Shown: positions 53,177 to 62,844, counted from the stretch's first letter. The stretch: 64,000 bases of DNA from JABDJL01 sp963664065 (GCA_963664065.1 OY760942.1:248001-312000), one strand, 5' to 3'. Notes: generated by a model not told the origin, from the sequence alone. Translations and numbers: made by a program.

Positions 53177-55768
53177 TCAGGGCGTACAGTCATGGCCATC
53201 CATATTCGTTATTTTGAAAACATTCTGCTGGCCGGCGTCGAAGCCATCTTCAACACTGGTGTATACAGCGGTGCCGCCTTCACAAGCGAGATCAAGTTCC
53301 AGCGTCCCCCAGTGGGTTTCGGTGACATCGCCGGGATCAAATTCGTCACCAAATATCCCTCCGGTGGTGGTCAACATATTGTCAAACACCAGTTTGCCAT
53401 CGACAATGTCGCCGATCCCAAAATACCAGCGGCGTTTTCCGTCCGGCCCAAAGCTGAACCAGAACACCAGTGCCTGGTTATTGGCGAGTATTTCAACCGT
53501 AAATCCTTCGCCGTCGTGGGTCGGGTCACCCCACGAGCCACTGAACAATGCTTCCTCGCGAATCGGTGGCCCCATCGGTGGCAGACCGCATTCCATGCCC
53601 AGGATGCTGGTCAGGCGAGCCAGGTTCTGGCGTCCGTGCCTGGTTCCAATTCGCCAATCCATCGACCCGTGATCGCAATCGGACCAGATGAATTTCGCGG
53701 ATCCTACAATTTCCTCGCTTACCAGGTCCGGGTCAAAATCTTCCCCGAAGACCCCACCCGAAACCCGCAATACCCTTGGAAACAGAATCCGGTTGCCACG
53801 GACTTCACCGACACCGATATACCAGTCCTGACCGCCCTCGTCGTCGTTGGTGAACCAGAACATCACGGCGAGCGTTTCTGAGAGCATTTCCAGAATAAAT
53901 CCTTCGCCGACCCGATCCGGATCGCCCCAGGCAGCTGCCGTACCGGGCTCCAGTACAAATGGTGAGGGAAGTTCTTCATCGGTCAGTTGAAGCTTGACCG
54001 TGGCGTCCTCACCACCGTAGTCCCCTTGTACACCTGCGGTATTCTCGACATTGTTCCAATGCCCGCTTTGCCAGTAAGGGATGGTTGCCGGGTTTGAATC
54101 AATGATCGCTGCAGTGATATCCCAGGTCAGGTTCCTGATCGTGCCCTCAACCACGCCATTCACAATAAAACTGTTATTGACATCCAGGGGATAGTTAAAG
54201 GCGATGGCTACCGCATCGTCCTCGTAGTTCAGATACCCCCCCGGCGCGTCGCCCGGTTGGTTCCGCCAGGCGGTGCTCGCAATATTGGTGGTCAGTGTCT
54301 GATCATTGACATCTGTTCCCCCGAAGACACTCAGGAAGCCTGAAGAAAGGCCGGGGAATGCCGAAATCTCGCCATTTATTCTCCAGCGCATCGGCTTGCT
54401 GTATGCCACCCAGAAAATGTAGTCGCGGCTTATTTGCAGAGGCTGAAGCTGATTCGTGTAAAGAACGCGGCTCGAATCATCAACCCGGTCCCACTCGGCT
54501 TCAAAAACCACTGCCTGGGTTTCCACATCGATAAAACGCATAGCCTGGATGTTGGCCGGTCCCGCCTGGTGGTAATAGGTAGCTGCAAAAGTCTGGGCCA
54601 GCCCTTCCCGCACACGCTTGATCTCGGATTCAGGAAGAATAAATCCATCATGGCCGTTTACATTCTGGCCACCGTAATCCGCACCTGCGCCTGGCAGGTT
54701 TGGATGTCCCTGTGATGGCTCAACTTCCAAAGTCCATGAGGGTACCTGGTAGACCTGCGTAAAATGTTCTGCCGTTGTTCCTATACCGCTATTAAAAGCC
54801 ACGTTGTTCTGGCCATTAAATGCATAATATTTATTGCCCGGCAATGTCTGGTGATAGTTGCTAAACAAGTTGAGTACGTTTTCTGTCAGTGTGGAAAGCC
54901 GTGCGTTGCCATTGTTGTGCCAGAAATGTACCTGTGAAAATGAATGCACATCGGTGTACAGGCGTAATTGCTCTATGGGGCCAAGATTGGCTGCCGCTTC
55001 CAGCGCCTGGGTTTCCGGTTCAGATTGCGGGCTGGCCCCGTGGTGGACCAGGGACCGGCTGTCGGATGAGGAGCGACTGGGATTGGTATTCCAGAACGGT
55101 GCATTATTCCGGTTACCATCGACACCTTCCAGGTGATCACCGACTGTAAACAGGTCTTCGTCAGCGCCCAGCATATTTTTCCGGCGCATCCTGCCGTCAC
55201 GCGGAGAAAACGAGGGGTCATTTATATCTGATTGAAGGTAATTCAGCGACGGGAATCGCTGGGTTTGCATAAAACCGTCAATGTTCAACGACGGAATGAC
55301 GATCATGTTCACATTGTCCCGCAGGTAATCATAAAAATGATTATCGTCTTCGTGCGTGGCCATCAGCTCGAGAATGCCGGTCACAACTTCGGGGGACGGC
55401 CACTCCCTTGAGTGAATACCTCCGTTAGTGAGCGTGGCAGGTTCCGGCAGGCCATAAATCATTTCAAAGTCTCCATCCCCCAGGCGATAGGCCCAGATGG
55501 TCCGTCCCTTATGCGTGGTGCCGATTTCAACACCATGCACCCACGGTGTTGTGGCGGCCAGATCCTGGTGGCGCATATGGATACCGGCGTAGGTTCTGAA
55601 ACCGTCAAATGGCAATGGTGTATCTACAGGTATTGGTGTTGGATATCCCAGCGCTATCTTTGCCGGGTCGTTGCCGGGGTTGTTTTCAACCCATTCGGTT
55701 AACACCTGGCCCATGGCAGCAGGCATGACGACAAGCGATACAATCAACAAGCTGATTCTGAATATCAT
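53177..55768 (-). CDS. Secreted M14 zinc carboxypeptidase with two C-terminal beta modules
   Basis: An 863-residue exported peptidase. Signal peptide (RISLLIVSLVVMPAAMGQ), then a carboxypeptidase A/T-type domain: zinc ligands in GGIHSREWPSPE and TDVHSFSQ, substrate Asn-Arg in DGNRNNAPFWN, catalytic Glu in WTLEVEPSQGHP. A middle region (about 400-610) is beta-rich. The end holds two tandem modules of about 120 residues: AAWGDPDRVGEGFILEML ... MFWFTNDDEGGQDWYIGVGEV and GSWGDPTHDGEGFTVEIL ... VFWFSFGPDGKRRWYFGIGDI. The start overlaps the HEAT-like gene by 4 bases (ATGA). A G7 tract (54236-54242) is in frame here. Confidence 0.9.
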   Translation of the reverse strand: MIFRISLLIVSLVVMPAAMGQVLTEWVENNPGNDPAKIALGYPTPIPVDTPLPFDGFRTYAGIHMRHQDLAATTPWVHGVEIGTTHKGRTIWAYRLGDGDFEMIYGLPEPATLTNGGIHSREWPSPEVVTGILELMATHEDDNHFYDYLRDNVNMIVIPSLNIDGFMQTQRFPSLNYLQSDINDPSFSPRDGRMRRKNMLGADEDLFTVGDHLEGVDGNRNNAPFWNTNPSRSSSDSRSLVHHGASPQSEPETQALEAAANLGPIEQLRLYTDVHSFSQVHFWHNNGNARLSTLTENVLNLFSNYHQTLPGNKYYAFNGQNNVAFNSGIGTTAEHFTQVYQVPSWTLEVEPSQGHPNLPGAGADYGGQNVNGHDGFILPESEIKRVREGLAQTFAATYYHQAGPANIQAMRFIDVETQAVVFEAEWDRVDDSSRVLYTNQLQPLQISRDYIFWVAYSKPMRWRINGEISAFPGLSSGFLSVFGGTDVNDQTLTTNIASTAWRNQPGDAPGGYLNYEDDAVAIAFNYPLDVNNSFIVNGVVEGTIRNLTWDITAAIIDSNPATIPYWQSGHWNNVENTAGVQGDYGGEDATVKLQLTDEELPSPFVLEPGTAAAWGDPDRVGEGFILEMLSETLAVMFWFTNDDEGGQDWYIGVGEVRGNRILFPRVLRVSGGVFGEDFDPDLVSEEIVGSAKFIWSDCDHGSMDWRIGTRHGRQNLARLTSILGMECGLPPMGPPIREEALFSGSWGDPTHDGEGFTVEILANNQALVFWFSFGPDGKRRWYFGIGDIVDGKLVFDNMLTTTGGIFGDEFDPGDVTETHWGTLELDLACEGGTAVYTSVEDGFDAGQQNVFKITNMDGHDCTP

Positions 55769-56826
55769 GGTTGCGCCTTCGACCTGAACCGGGACGCATG
55801 GATTTGCAAAGCAAGACGGGCCCTGGAGACTGAAACTTCGTTGCCTTTGGAATCGGCCATTCTTTCAAGGCTTTGCAATACACGGGGGCTCGGGTTCATC
55901 GCCAGTGCCAGCGCTGCTGAAGCCCCCAGGTTGCTGTCGCTGAGTGTTCGCAGTAACAGTTCCTCGGTTGGCGCATGCCCGGTAAGCGCTGGGGACAGTT
56001 GGGCAATGGCTAAAGCGCCGATTTCATGCGATGGATTTCTAAGTGCAGCCCGCAACAGGCGAGTGTTTTGGGCAGCGTCAAACTGCTCAGCACTTCGGCG
56101 AAGCAGGCTGTTCATGTGCGGACCCCGAGCCCTTTCAGCCAACTGTTCCAGCGTGTCCAGGTTCGAAGACAGCAAGGCAGCCTGGCCAGCCAGTGCAACC
56201 AGTTCCGGGTTTTCGCTGATTGCGTTCATCGCCGAAATCGATATGGCTTTCAACTGTGCGGCCGTGGCGGTGGATAATGAATCCACCAACCCTTGCCTTC
56301 GTGGCAGGTTTTGCTCAGCAAGGTAGGTTTGAACCAGGGCCTCCGGATTGGCGGAAATCTGAGCAGCGCCCAGAAAAGCGGATTCCTGCCTCGACCAGGC
56401 GTTCACAACACCGGCTGCTGCGCCCTTGATGTTAAACATGGGCACACTCGAAGTCGCGTGATCTTCGTGCGGTATAAACACCGTTGATTGATAACTTCGC
56501 AGGTATTCTATGACCTCAATACCTACTGCCTGCGGCGTTTCCAGTCTCAGGCTGGAAACGTATTCGAATATCACGCGCTCGCGTGCTGGTGCTGGCCAGT
56601 CGCCTCGGTGCTCAATTTCCCGGATCAGATTGAGCGATCCGTTGTCATCGCCCGCTTCAAGTAACCGGTACAGCTGGTCTTGTTGTTTTTCAGTGTTCAC
56701 GGAAGTGGACGCGCGCCAGGCTTCGTCTTTTCCCCATGATTCCGGATCGCGGGCCTTTTGTGAAACAGCAAGCCCTGGCCATAGCAGTGATAAGGCCAGA
56801 ATGGTGCAGGTAATGTGTAGATTCAT
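55765..56826 (-). CDS. Secreted HEAT-like helical repeat protein
   Basis: A 353-residue exported protein. ATG 56826 follows GAGGA at 7 bases and opens a signal peptide (LHITCTILALSLLWPGLAVS); a longer frame to 56910 lacks these. The mature part is a series of alpha-helical pairs such as NPSHEIGALAIAQLSPAL and LSDSNLGASAALALAMNPS, of HEAT/Armadillo type, ending in SLERMADSKGNEVSVSRARL. No catalytic motif is seen. It is translationally coupled to the M14 peptidase that follows, so it may be an adaptor, chaperone or inhibitor of it; this is inferred from coupling only. Confidence 0.75.
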   Translation of the reverse strand: MNLHITCTILALSLLWPGLAVSQKARDPESWGKDEAWRASTSVNTEKQQDQLYRLLEAGDDNGSLNLIREIEHRGDWPAPARERVIFEYVSSLRLETPQAVGIEVIEYLRSYQSTVFIPHEDHATSSVPMFNIKGAAAGVVNAWSRQESAFLGAAQISANPEALVQTYLAEQNLPRRQGLVDSLSTATAAQLKAISISAMNAISENPELVALAGQAALLSSNLDTLEQLAERARGPHMNSLLRRSAEQFDAAQNTRLLRAALRNPSHEIGALAIAQLSPALTGHAPTEELLLRTLSDSNLGASAALALAMNPSPRVLQSLERMADSKGNEVSVSRARLALQIHASRFRSKAQP

Positions 56827-56957
56827 TAAGGATCCTCGGGTCGCAGGCACTATTATACGAAAAACTTCGTTGATCTTCACCAAAGTCAGGGAATTATTGA
56901 TTTCGAACACAGACCTGAAAGGCTGTCTGCTTCTTACAGTGGCATGAAACTAGCCTT

Positions 56958-57380
56958 TCAGGGCTTGCTTGCCAGTAATGCGTCGTAACCGCTGGCGTTG
57001 AACAGGCCGGTGTAACCCAGTTGTTCCAGTTGTTCCTGTGCCCGGCCTGCGCGGCGACCACTGGCGCAATAAAACACCACGCTTCGGTCCAGGCCAGGGC
57101 CGATGGCCTGCGCCAATGTCTCAATTTCTGTATGCGGAATATTGACAGAACCGGGTATATGACCAACTTCGAATTCTCCGGCCGAACGCACGTCAATAAG
57201 TAAGGCGCCACTTTCGATCAACGCCCAGGCCTGGCTGGCAGCGTTGATATCACCCTTGATTTCCTTTTTAGAAGATTCAACGGATTTCTGTGCGATTGTT
57301 TCTTGGCCGGCAACTGACTGCTGCGACATCAGGCCAAAGCAGTAAACGGCGAAAATCAGTTTCAACAAAATGCGGGTCAT
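56958..57380 (-). CDS. Periplasmic rhodanese-domain protein
   Basis: A 140-residue protein with a signal peptide (LLKLIFAVYCFGLMSQQSVA) and one rhodanese domain: LLIDVRSAGEFEVGHIPGSVNIPH, then the active-site loop VVFYCASGRRAG, whose Cys would carry the persulfide, and AQEQLEQLGYTGLFNASGY. GGAGG precedes the ATG at 57380 by 6 bases. It resembles PspE-type single-domain rhodaneses that move sulfur in the periplasm. Divergent from the metallo-hydrolase gene, which suggests a possible shared role in sulfur or thiol chemistry, but nothing proves it. Confidence 0.88.
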   Translation of the reverse strand: MTRILLKLIFAVYCFGLMSQQSVAGQETIAQKSVESSKKEIKGDINAASQAWALIESGALLIDVRSAGEFEVGHIPGSVNIPHTEIETLAQAIGPGLDRSVVFYCASGRRAGRAQEQLEQLGYTGLFNASGYDALLASKP

Positions 57381-57500
57381 CCCGGCCTCCGTGTTTGTAA
57401 ATGCAATTCTGGACTCTGCTATTTTACCCCGGCCGGCAATCGGCCTGTCATCTTCATTGTGTTATCTTTCGGCTCCGGTTCTCAATCCCTGACCCCGTAT

Positions 57501-58478
57501 ATGACAAAAACTGATTGCATTTCTGTCAATGAGTATTCAGGTGGCGTGTTGTGCGTTGATAGCGGATTTTTGCGCGACCGAATGGCCAGCTGCTACCTGG
57601 TCGAATCGGACTCTGAAGTTGCGATTATCGAAACGGGCACCAACACCAGCGTTCAGAGACTGGTAGAAGTCATCAAGCGGCGTGGCTGGGGTAAAAGCGC
57701 TGTCCGCTACGTGATTGTCACCCATGTTCACCTTGACCATGCCGGCGGTGCGGGCGGCCTAATGCGGGAATTTCCCGAGGCGACCTTCCTCGTTCACCCG
57801 CGTGGCGCGGCACACATGATTGATCCATCCAGGCTGGAGGCCAGCGTACGCCGTGTGTACGGTGACGCAACATTTGATGCAAGCTATGGATCCTTGATTC
57901 CTATCGACGAAAAGCGTGTGAGACAAATGGACGACGGTGACTCCTTGGAACTGGGAAACAGGGTTTTATCATTCATGGATACACCGGGTCACGCGCGGCA
58001 TCATTTCTGTATCTGGGATGACAAGACACGAGGCTGGTTTAGCGGCGATACTTTCGGGCTTTCCTACCGTGAACTGGATACCGGAAAGGGGGCTTATGTA
58101 TTCCCGACAACCACGCCCATCGAGTTCGACCCTGAAGCGCTCAAGGATTCAATTTCCCGTTTGCTGGAGAAAGACCCCACATACATGTACCTGACGCACT
58201 ATGGCCGGGTGGAGGGAATAGCTGCATTGGCTGCGCAATTGATACCCGCTATCGACGCCGTCGTTGAAATAGCGGAGCGGCACAAGCACCGTGATGATCG
58301 CAGCCGTCGCTTCAAGCAGGATTTCTCAAACTGGCTCACTGGTTCAATTCGGGCTCACGGTGTCACGCTTGACGAGCCGGCGCTACAAAACCTGCTTTTG
58401 CCCGATATAGAACTCAACACGCAGGGTGTTGAAGTCTGGCTAAGCCGCCGGGAAAAAGAGGTAAATGCAGCTGGCTAA
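57501..58478 (+). CDS. Metallo-beta-lactamase-fold hydrolase
   Basis: A 325-residue enzyme. The metal site is intact: THVHLDHAGG (HxHxDH), the distal His in DTPGHARHHFCIWD, Asp in FSGDTFGLS and a final His in YLTHYGRVEG. The N-terminal part, up to YLVESDSEVAIIETGT, is of the glyoxalase II/flavodiiron-like MBL type. A C-terminal helical extension of about 90 residues (AIDAVVEIAERHKHRDDRSRRF) follows. The substrate is unknown. ATG 57501 and GTG 57459 are both possible starts; neither has a good ribosome site. Confidence 0.85.
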   Translation: MTKTDCISVNEYSGGVLCVDSGFLRDRMASCYLVESDSEVAIIETGTNTSVQRLVEVIKRRGWGKSAVRYVIVTHVHLDHAGGAGGLMREFPEATFLVHPRGAAHMIDPSRLEASVRRVYGDATFDASYGSLIPIDEKRVRQMDDGDSLELGNRVLSFMDTPGHARHHFCIWDDKTRGWFSGDTFGLSYRELDTGKGAYVFPTTTPIEFDPEALKDSISRLLEKDPTYMYLTHYGRVEGIAALAAQLIPAIDAVVEIAERHKHRDDRSRRFKQDFSNWLTGSIRAHGVTLDEPALQNLLLPDIELNTQGVEVWLSRREKEVNAAG

Positions 58479-58522
58479 TTCCCCGGGTTTAATGAGTAGA
58501 ACTGCGAGAGCGGAATTAAGAA

Positions 58523-58663
58523 CGCCCCGACTGACAAAGGGACATCAGTCGGGGCGCAGGTAGCCGATTTGGGATCGTCGGTCAGACGATGATCAGGGAG
58601 AAAACATGACCCCAAATCAGCTAAGAAAGCTCATATTGCGCCTGGGCCCAGGTGCAATATGAG
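58523..58663. other. Highly structured intergenic region, possible ncRNA or composite terminator
   Basis: Three inverted repeats fill the gap between two convergent genes. A: CGCCCCGACTGA at 58523-58534 with its perfect complement at 58545-58556. B: 58561-58573 with 58611-58623 (12 of 13 pair), enclosing ATCGTC/GACGAT at 58574-58579 and 58585-58590. C: a 34-bp near-palindrome at 58630-58663 (CTCATATTGC/GCAATATGAG arms). On the minus strand A is followed by TTCTTAATT, a weak T tract, so minus transcription may end there. No reading frame of note is present. Confidence 0.55.
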
Positions 58664-58681
58664 GGTTGAAAACTTCTGAAT

Positions 58682-59731
58682 CTAACTCTCAATGATCCTT
58701 ACCTCCTGTCCGGCGCGCAAACGCTCACCTCCACGGGTTACGATCCGGTCACCCTTGCTTACATTGCCAATCACTTCTACAAAACCACCCAGGCCGATGC
58801 CGGTTTCAACATCAATCTTTTCTACCGTGTTGTCCTGGTTAACCCGCATTACGAATATGTCAGAACCGCGTAATACCAGCGCATCCCTGGATATGGCAAC
58901 CAGTTCCCTGGGCTCGCTATTGGGCAGTGCCACCCTGACCGGGCTGCCGATGATCCACCCAGGGTCGTCCGCTGCTATGCGGACTTCAAACATACGTGAA
59001 CGCTCATCACCAATCGGAATCACATGGCTTACCGGACTAAGGGCCTCGACCCGTTGATGCTCTACTGTTACTTCCATCCCTTAACGGATCCAGCTGGCAA
59101 CTGAAAGTGGCGCCTGTGCCCTGATTTCGCGATGTTCGGTGTCTACCAGCCGTGCAACCTGCGCGCCCCGGTTAACGAATTCACCCACCTGAATCAGTCT
59201 TTCGGCAACCATACCCGGGAAGGGTGCCAGTACTTCAGTCTGTCTGATGCGGCGCTTGATCTGCGCAATTGAGACTTCGGCACGCTTGATGTTTTGCCGG
59301 ATCATATCCAGCTGGGATTGAGCTTCATCCAATGCGATGGCCGATACGTTATCACTGGCCGCGAGTTGCTGAAGTCTGTTTAAATTGCTGTCCTGAAAAT
59401 TAAGTTGGGACTTAAAGCTGTTCAGCTGTGCTTTGCGGTCGATCAGGTCCAGCTTGAGACCGGCGGCATCAACACGTGCAATGGCCTGGCCCTGTTCGAT
59501 ACGGGAACCGACATCCGCTACCCAGGTGATACGCCCATCGGTCTCGGCTGCAATGCGCGCGTCATTCTTGCTGATAACGGTGCCCGACACCCATAAAGTG
59601 GCAGAAAACGTATCGCGCTGAGCTTCCTCGATAACTACCGGTGCGGCCGGCGCCTGTGGAGCCTCCAGCGCCACGGATGCAACGGGGATAAAACACGCAA
59701 ATAGTGCAATTTTTATCTGGCGTCTCTTTAG
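58682..59731 (-). pseudogene. RND efflux membrane fusion (adaptor) protein, nonsense-interrupted
   Basis: One frame encodes a complete HlyD/AcrA-type adaptor of about 349 residues with a leader (KIALFACFIPVASVA), lipoyl/barrel-sandwich halves (ITWVADVGSRIEQGQAIARV and EVLAPFPGMVAERLIQVGE), an alpha-helical hairpin (SFKSQLNFQDSNLNRLQQL) and a beta-barrel and C-terminal domain. It is cut by TAA at 59081-59083 (SVASWIR-stop-GMEVTVEH); GAA to TAA would explain it, as relatives read REGMEV. The expected start just after AAGGAG (59735-59740) is also missing: the codons there are CAT CTA AAG. The first canonical start is GTG 59674, after the leader. The pump gene upstream is intact. Confidence 0.82.
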
Positions 59732-59742
59732 ATGCTCCTTGT

Positions 59743-62700
59743 TCAGGCCACTGATTCCAGTACGGCCTTGCCGGATATTTCAGTTGAAGTGATTTCGACC
59801 TGTCTCGACTTACCTAGACGCAGCAGGCACGGTAAAAGTAACAATGTGAAAAACAGGCTAAACATCATGCCGCCGACAATCGAGGCAGCGAGGCCACGAT
59901 AAATAACACTGCCTTCACCGGGTAGCAGCAACAGGGGCAGCATTCCGAAGATACTGGTCAGCGTGCTCATGAAAATAGGGCGAAGTCGTATATTTAGTGC
60001 ATTTTCCACGGCCTCGTCACGGTCCATGCCTTTGCGCTCAGCCCGGCGAGTCTGGTCTACCAGCAATATGGCGTTATTGACCACCAGTCCCAGCAAAATA
60101 ATGAATCCGATCATGGTCAGCAGGTCCATGGGCTGGAAAGTGAACAGGTTCAGTGTCTGCAAGGCGACTACACCACCCACTCCGGCCAAAGGTATGGTCA
60201 TTACGACCAGTGCGCTGTCCTTGAGTGAACGGAACAGGCCGGCCATCAGCATGAACAAGATGAACAGGGCCATGATGAAATTGCGGCTCATTGTGCCGAT
60301 GGCCTGGCTCAGGCTATCCGCGCTGCCGCCATACTGGATAGAGCCATCAGCCGGTAACGCTGCTCTCAGGCCAGGTTCAACTTCATTCCTGATCTGGGCA
60401 ATAGCCGTTTCAAGCGAAACGTTATCCGGGGGACTCAAGTTGAGACTGATGGTTCTTCTGCCGTTCACTCTTCGAACCTGTCCGGGGCCGGTAGCCCGCT
60501 CGACGCTAACAAGTTCACCCAATGGCACGACCTCGCCAACCGGGGTCATGACGGGTGTGTTTTCCGGTTGCTCGGGTGTCGTCCATCCATCGGCCCGCAT
60601 AATGATGTCCATGCGGTTTTCGCCATTGAAATATTCGCCCAGCCACAGGCCGTTACCCAGAGTGCGTATTAAGGTCGCTACACTGTTCCGGTCCATGCCT
60701 ACTTCGTTGATCCTGGAGTCATCAGGGAAAATTCGAAGTTCCGGCGTCGCGAGCTCAGTGCTGGGGAAAGCCTGAACATTGGCGCCCGGGAACGATGCCA
60801 TCAGTTGTTGCTGTCCCTGGGTGGCAGCTGCATACAGGCCTGCCTGGTCTGCGGACTGTATGTGCAATGTAATATTACGCCCACCGCCAAACCCGCCGAA
60901 CAGGTTGCCCTGCTGCGCGAAACCCCGGAAGTCCGGAATATCCACCATCACCTCGTTTCTGATGATCTCTTCCAGTTCCTTTGCCCTGCTTTGATCCAGC
61001 ACCCTGGCACCGATGGTTCCACCTTGCGGGAATGAAAAAATGTAGTAATTTTTCAGCGCAGGTTCTTTTTCGCCATCCATGTAAGGCTGGAGACGCTCAA
61101 CCAATTTACTGACGACTTCGTTTTCATTGGTGTGGGTATTGGATCCGGGTGGAAATTGTAAAAACGCATCTACTGCATCGCGCTTGACCGGCGGCAGGTA
61201 GTCGAGCTGGGGAAATAGCAGCCAGGTAAGCAGCAACGGCACGGTCATCAGGCTTGTAATTAAAATGATGCGGCGACGGCCCGTGTTACTGGTGCGCATC
61301 AGCAATCCTGCAAGTTTTGACCATTTAGTGGCATGGTCCCTGGTCAGTTTCTTGGGTTTGAGCCAACTGCTCGCAACGGTCGGAAGCACCGTCAGTGCGA
61401 CGGCTAAAGACATCACAACCGCAATAGCAATGGTCAGCGCAAGATCAGAAAACAGTTGGCCTTCAACGTCCTGCAGGAATAATACCGGCAGGAAGATCGC
61501 AACCGTGGTCGCTGTCGATGCCAGCAAAGCGCCCTTTACCTGCCTGGTGCTTGCCAGCGCGGCAAGGGATGGTATCTCACCCCGTTCGCGCAGCCGCACA
61601 ATATTTTCGGACACGACAATTGCTGCATCCAAAACCATGCCAACTGCAAATGCTAATCCAGCCAGTGAAATAACATTCAGGCTACGGCCGGTCAGCTGTA
61701 AAACAACAAAAGTGGATAACAGGGAAATGGGAATTGCAGTGGCAATCAACAGCGTTGCGCGCATATCCCTGAGGAACCACCAAAGCACGCCAATTGCGAG
61801 CAGCATGCCCAGGATGATGTTGCTCGTGACCATGATAACAGCACGATTGATAAACACCGATGCGTCGAAGGATTGCTCAATTCCGAGCCCCGCATCTGCC
61901 AGCGGACCTTCCCGTAATTCGGCAACCGCCTCCTTTACCAGGGTGAGCCTTCCGAGCACATTGGCCCCGTTCGCACGATCCACTCGCAGCGCCATGGCCG
62001 GGTTGCCATTCTGGATGACGATGCCGTTTTTCTTGCCGCGTGCAACTTCCATGTCTGCGATATCACCCAGGCGAATCGGGCGGCCATCACGCCATTCCAA
62101 TATCAGATTTTTAAACTGCTCAGGATCGTAGCGGCCTTCAAAACGCATGGTGTACTGGCGCCGCCCCACATCCACGAAACCACCCGAAACATCCGTTGAT
62201 CTTCCCGTCCTGGCAGCCACTGTGCCCAACTCAACACCATATTCAGCAGCACGATAGGGGTCTATCGTGATTTGAAGCTCTTCGGCAGCGCCGGCCATAA
62301 TCTCCACGCCCGCGACGCCATCTATTGACTCCAGCCTTGGCTTTACCGTGTCAGTGATGTATTGGCCATAACTTTCAATCGTACCATCCGTGCCAGGAAG
62401 TAATTGGACGAAAAACCAGCTCAAGGCCTGATTGGCACCGCCACCGCCACCACCTCCGAGCTGAACCACCGGCGGATTGGCATCGACGGGCATGGGTGGT
62501 AAACGATTCAGTCGACCGATCACATCCATCAAGGTCGCTTGCATGTCGGTGCCCAGTGCAAACTGCATATTGATATTGGCGCCACCGTTAAAGGCGTTGG
62601 AGGACATGGTGTCCATGCCGGGAATGCCCTGCAGCACTTCTTCCATGGGCTCAAGGATTTCGGATTCCACTTCCTTGGGCGAGGCGGCGCGCCAATTGGC

Positions 62701-62844
62701 GTTGACGTTAATCTGGGGGAGGTCTATATCCGGAAACAGCTGCACCGGCAAGCCATTCAGGCTGAATAAGCCAAACAAGGCAATAATTGCAACAGCTACA
62801 GCGACACCGGCCGGATTTCTAACCGCTCGTTCGGTAATGCCCAT
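59743..62844 (-). CDS. RND-family efflux transporter permease
   Basis: A 1033-residue inner-membrane proton-driven pump of the AcrB superfamily. It has the usual 12 helices, six before each of two large periplasmic loops, and repeats such as GMVLDAAIVVSENIVRLRERG (helix 4 with the paired Asp-type proton relay) and LVVNNAILLVDQTRRAE. A run of seven glycines occurs in VQLGGGGGGGAN. Substrate may be a drug, lipid or metabolite. The order permease then adaptor is the reverse of the common one, and no outer-membrane channel gene is nearby. The adaptor downstream is broken, so this pump may lack a dedicated partner. Confidence 0.92.
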   Translation of the reverse strand: MGITERAVRNPAGVAVAVAIIALFGLFSLNGLPVQLFPDIDLPQINVNANWRAASPKEVESEILEPMEEVLQGIPGMDTMSSNAFNGGANINMQFALGTDMQATLMDVIGRLNRLPPMPVDANPPVVQLGGGGGGGANQALSWFFVQLLPGTDGTIESYGQYITDTVKPRLESIDGVAGVEIMAGAAEELQITIDPYRAAEYGVELGTVAARTGRSTDVSGGFVDVGRRQYTMRFEGRYDPEQFKNLILEWRDGRPIRLGDIADMEVARGKKNGIVIQNGNPAMALRVDRANGANVLGRLTLVKEAVAELREGPLADAGLGIEQSFDASVFINRAVIMVTSNIILGMLLAIGVLWWFLRDMRATLLIATAIPISLLSTFVVLQLTGRSLNVISLAGLAFAVGMVLDAAIVVSENIVRLRERGEIPSLAALASTRQVKGALLASTATTVAIFLPVLFLQDVEGQLFSDLALTIAIAVVMSLAVALTVLPTVASSWLKPKKLTRDHATKWSKLAGLLMRTSNTGRRRIILITSLMTVPLLLTWLLFPQLDYLPPVKRDAVDAFLQFPPGSNTHTNENEVVSKLVERLQPYMDGEKEPALKNYYIFSFPQGGTIGARVLDQSRAKELEEIIRNEVMVDIPDFRGFAQQGNLFGGFGGGRNITLHIQSADQAGLYAAATQGQQQLMASFPGANVQAFPSTELATPELRIFPDDSRINEVGMDRNSVATLIRTLGNGLWLGEYFNGENRMDIIMRADGWTTPEQPENTPVMTPVGEVVPLGELVSVERATGPGQVRRVNGRRTISLNLSPPDNVSLETAIAQIRNEVEPGLRAALPADGSIQYGGSADSLSQAIGTMSRNFIMALFILFMLMAGLFRSLKDSALVVMTIPLAGVGGVVALQTLNLFTFQPMDLLTMIGFIILLGLVVNNAILLVDQTRRAERKGMDRDEAVENALNIRLRPIFMSTLTSIFGMLPLLLLPGEGSVIYRGLAASIVGGMMFSLFFTLLLLPCLLRLGKSRQVEITSTEISGKAVLESVA

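Noticed and set aside
62400..62470. Trinucleotide microsatellite coding for seven glycines in the RND permease
   Set aside because: The glycine codons are mixed (CCG, CCA and CCT on the plus strand) and the frame is intact, so there is no simple repeat likely to slip.
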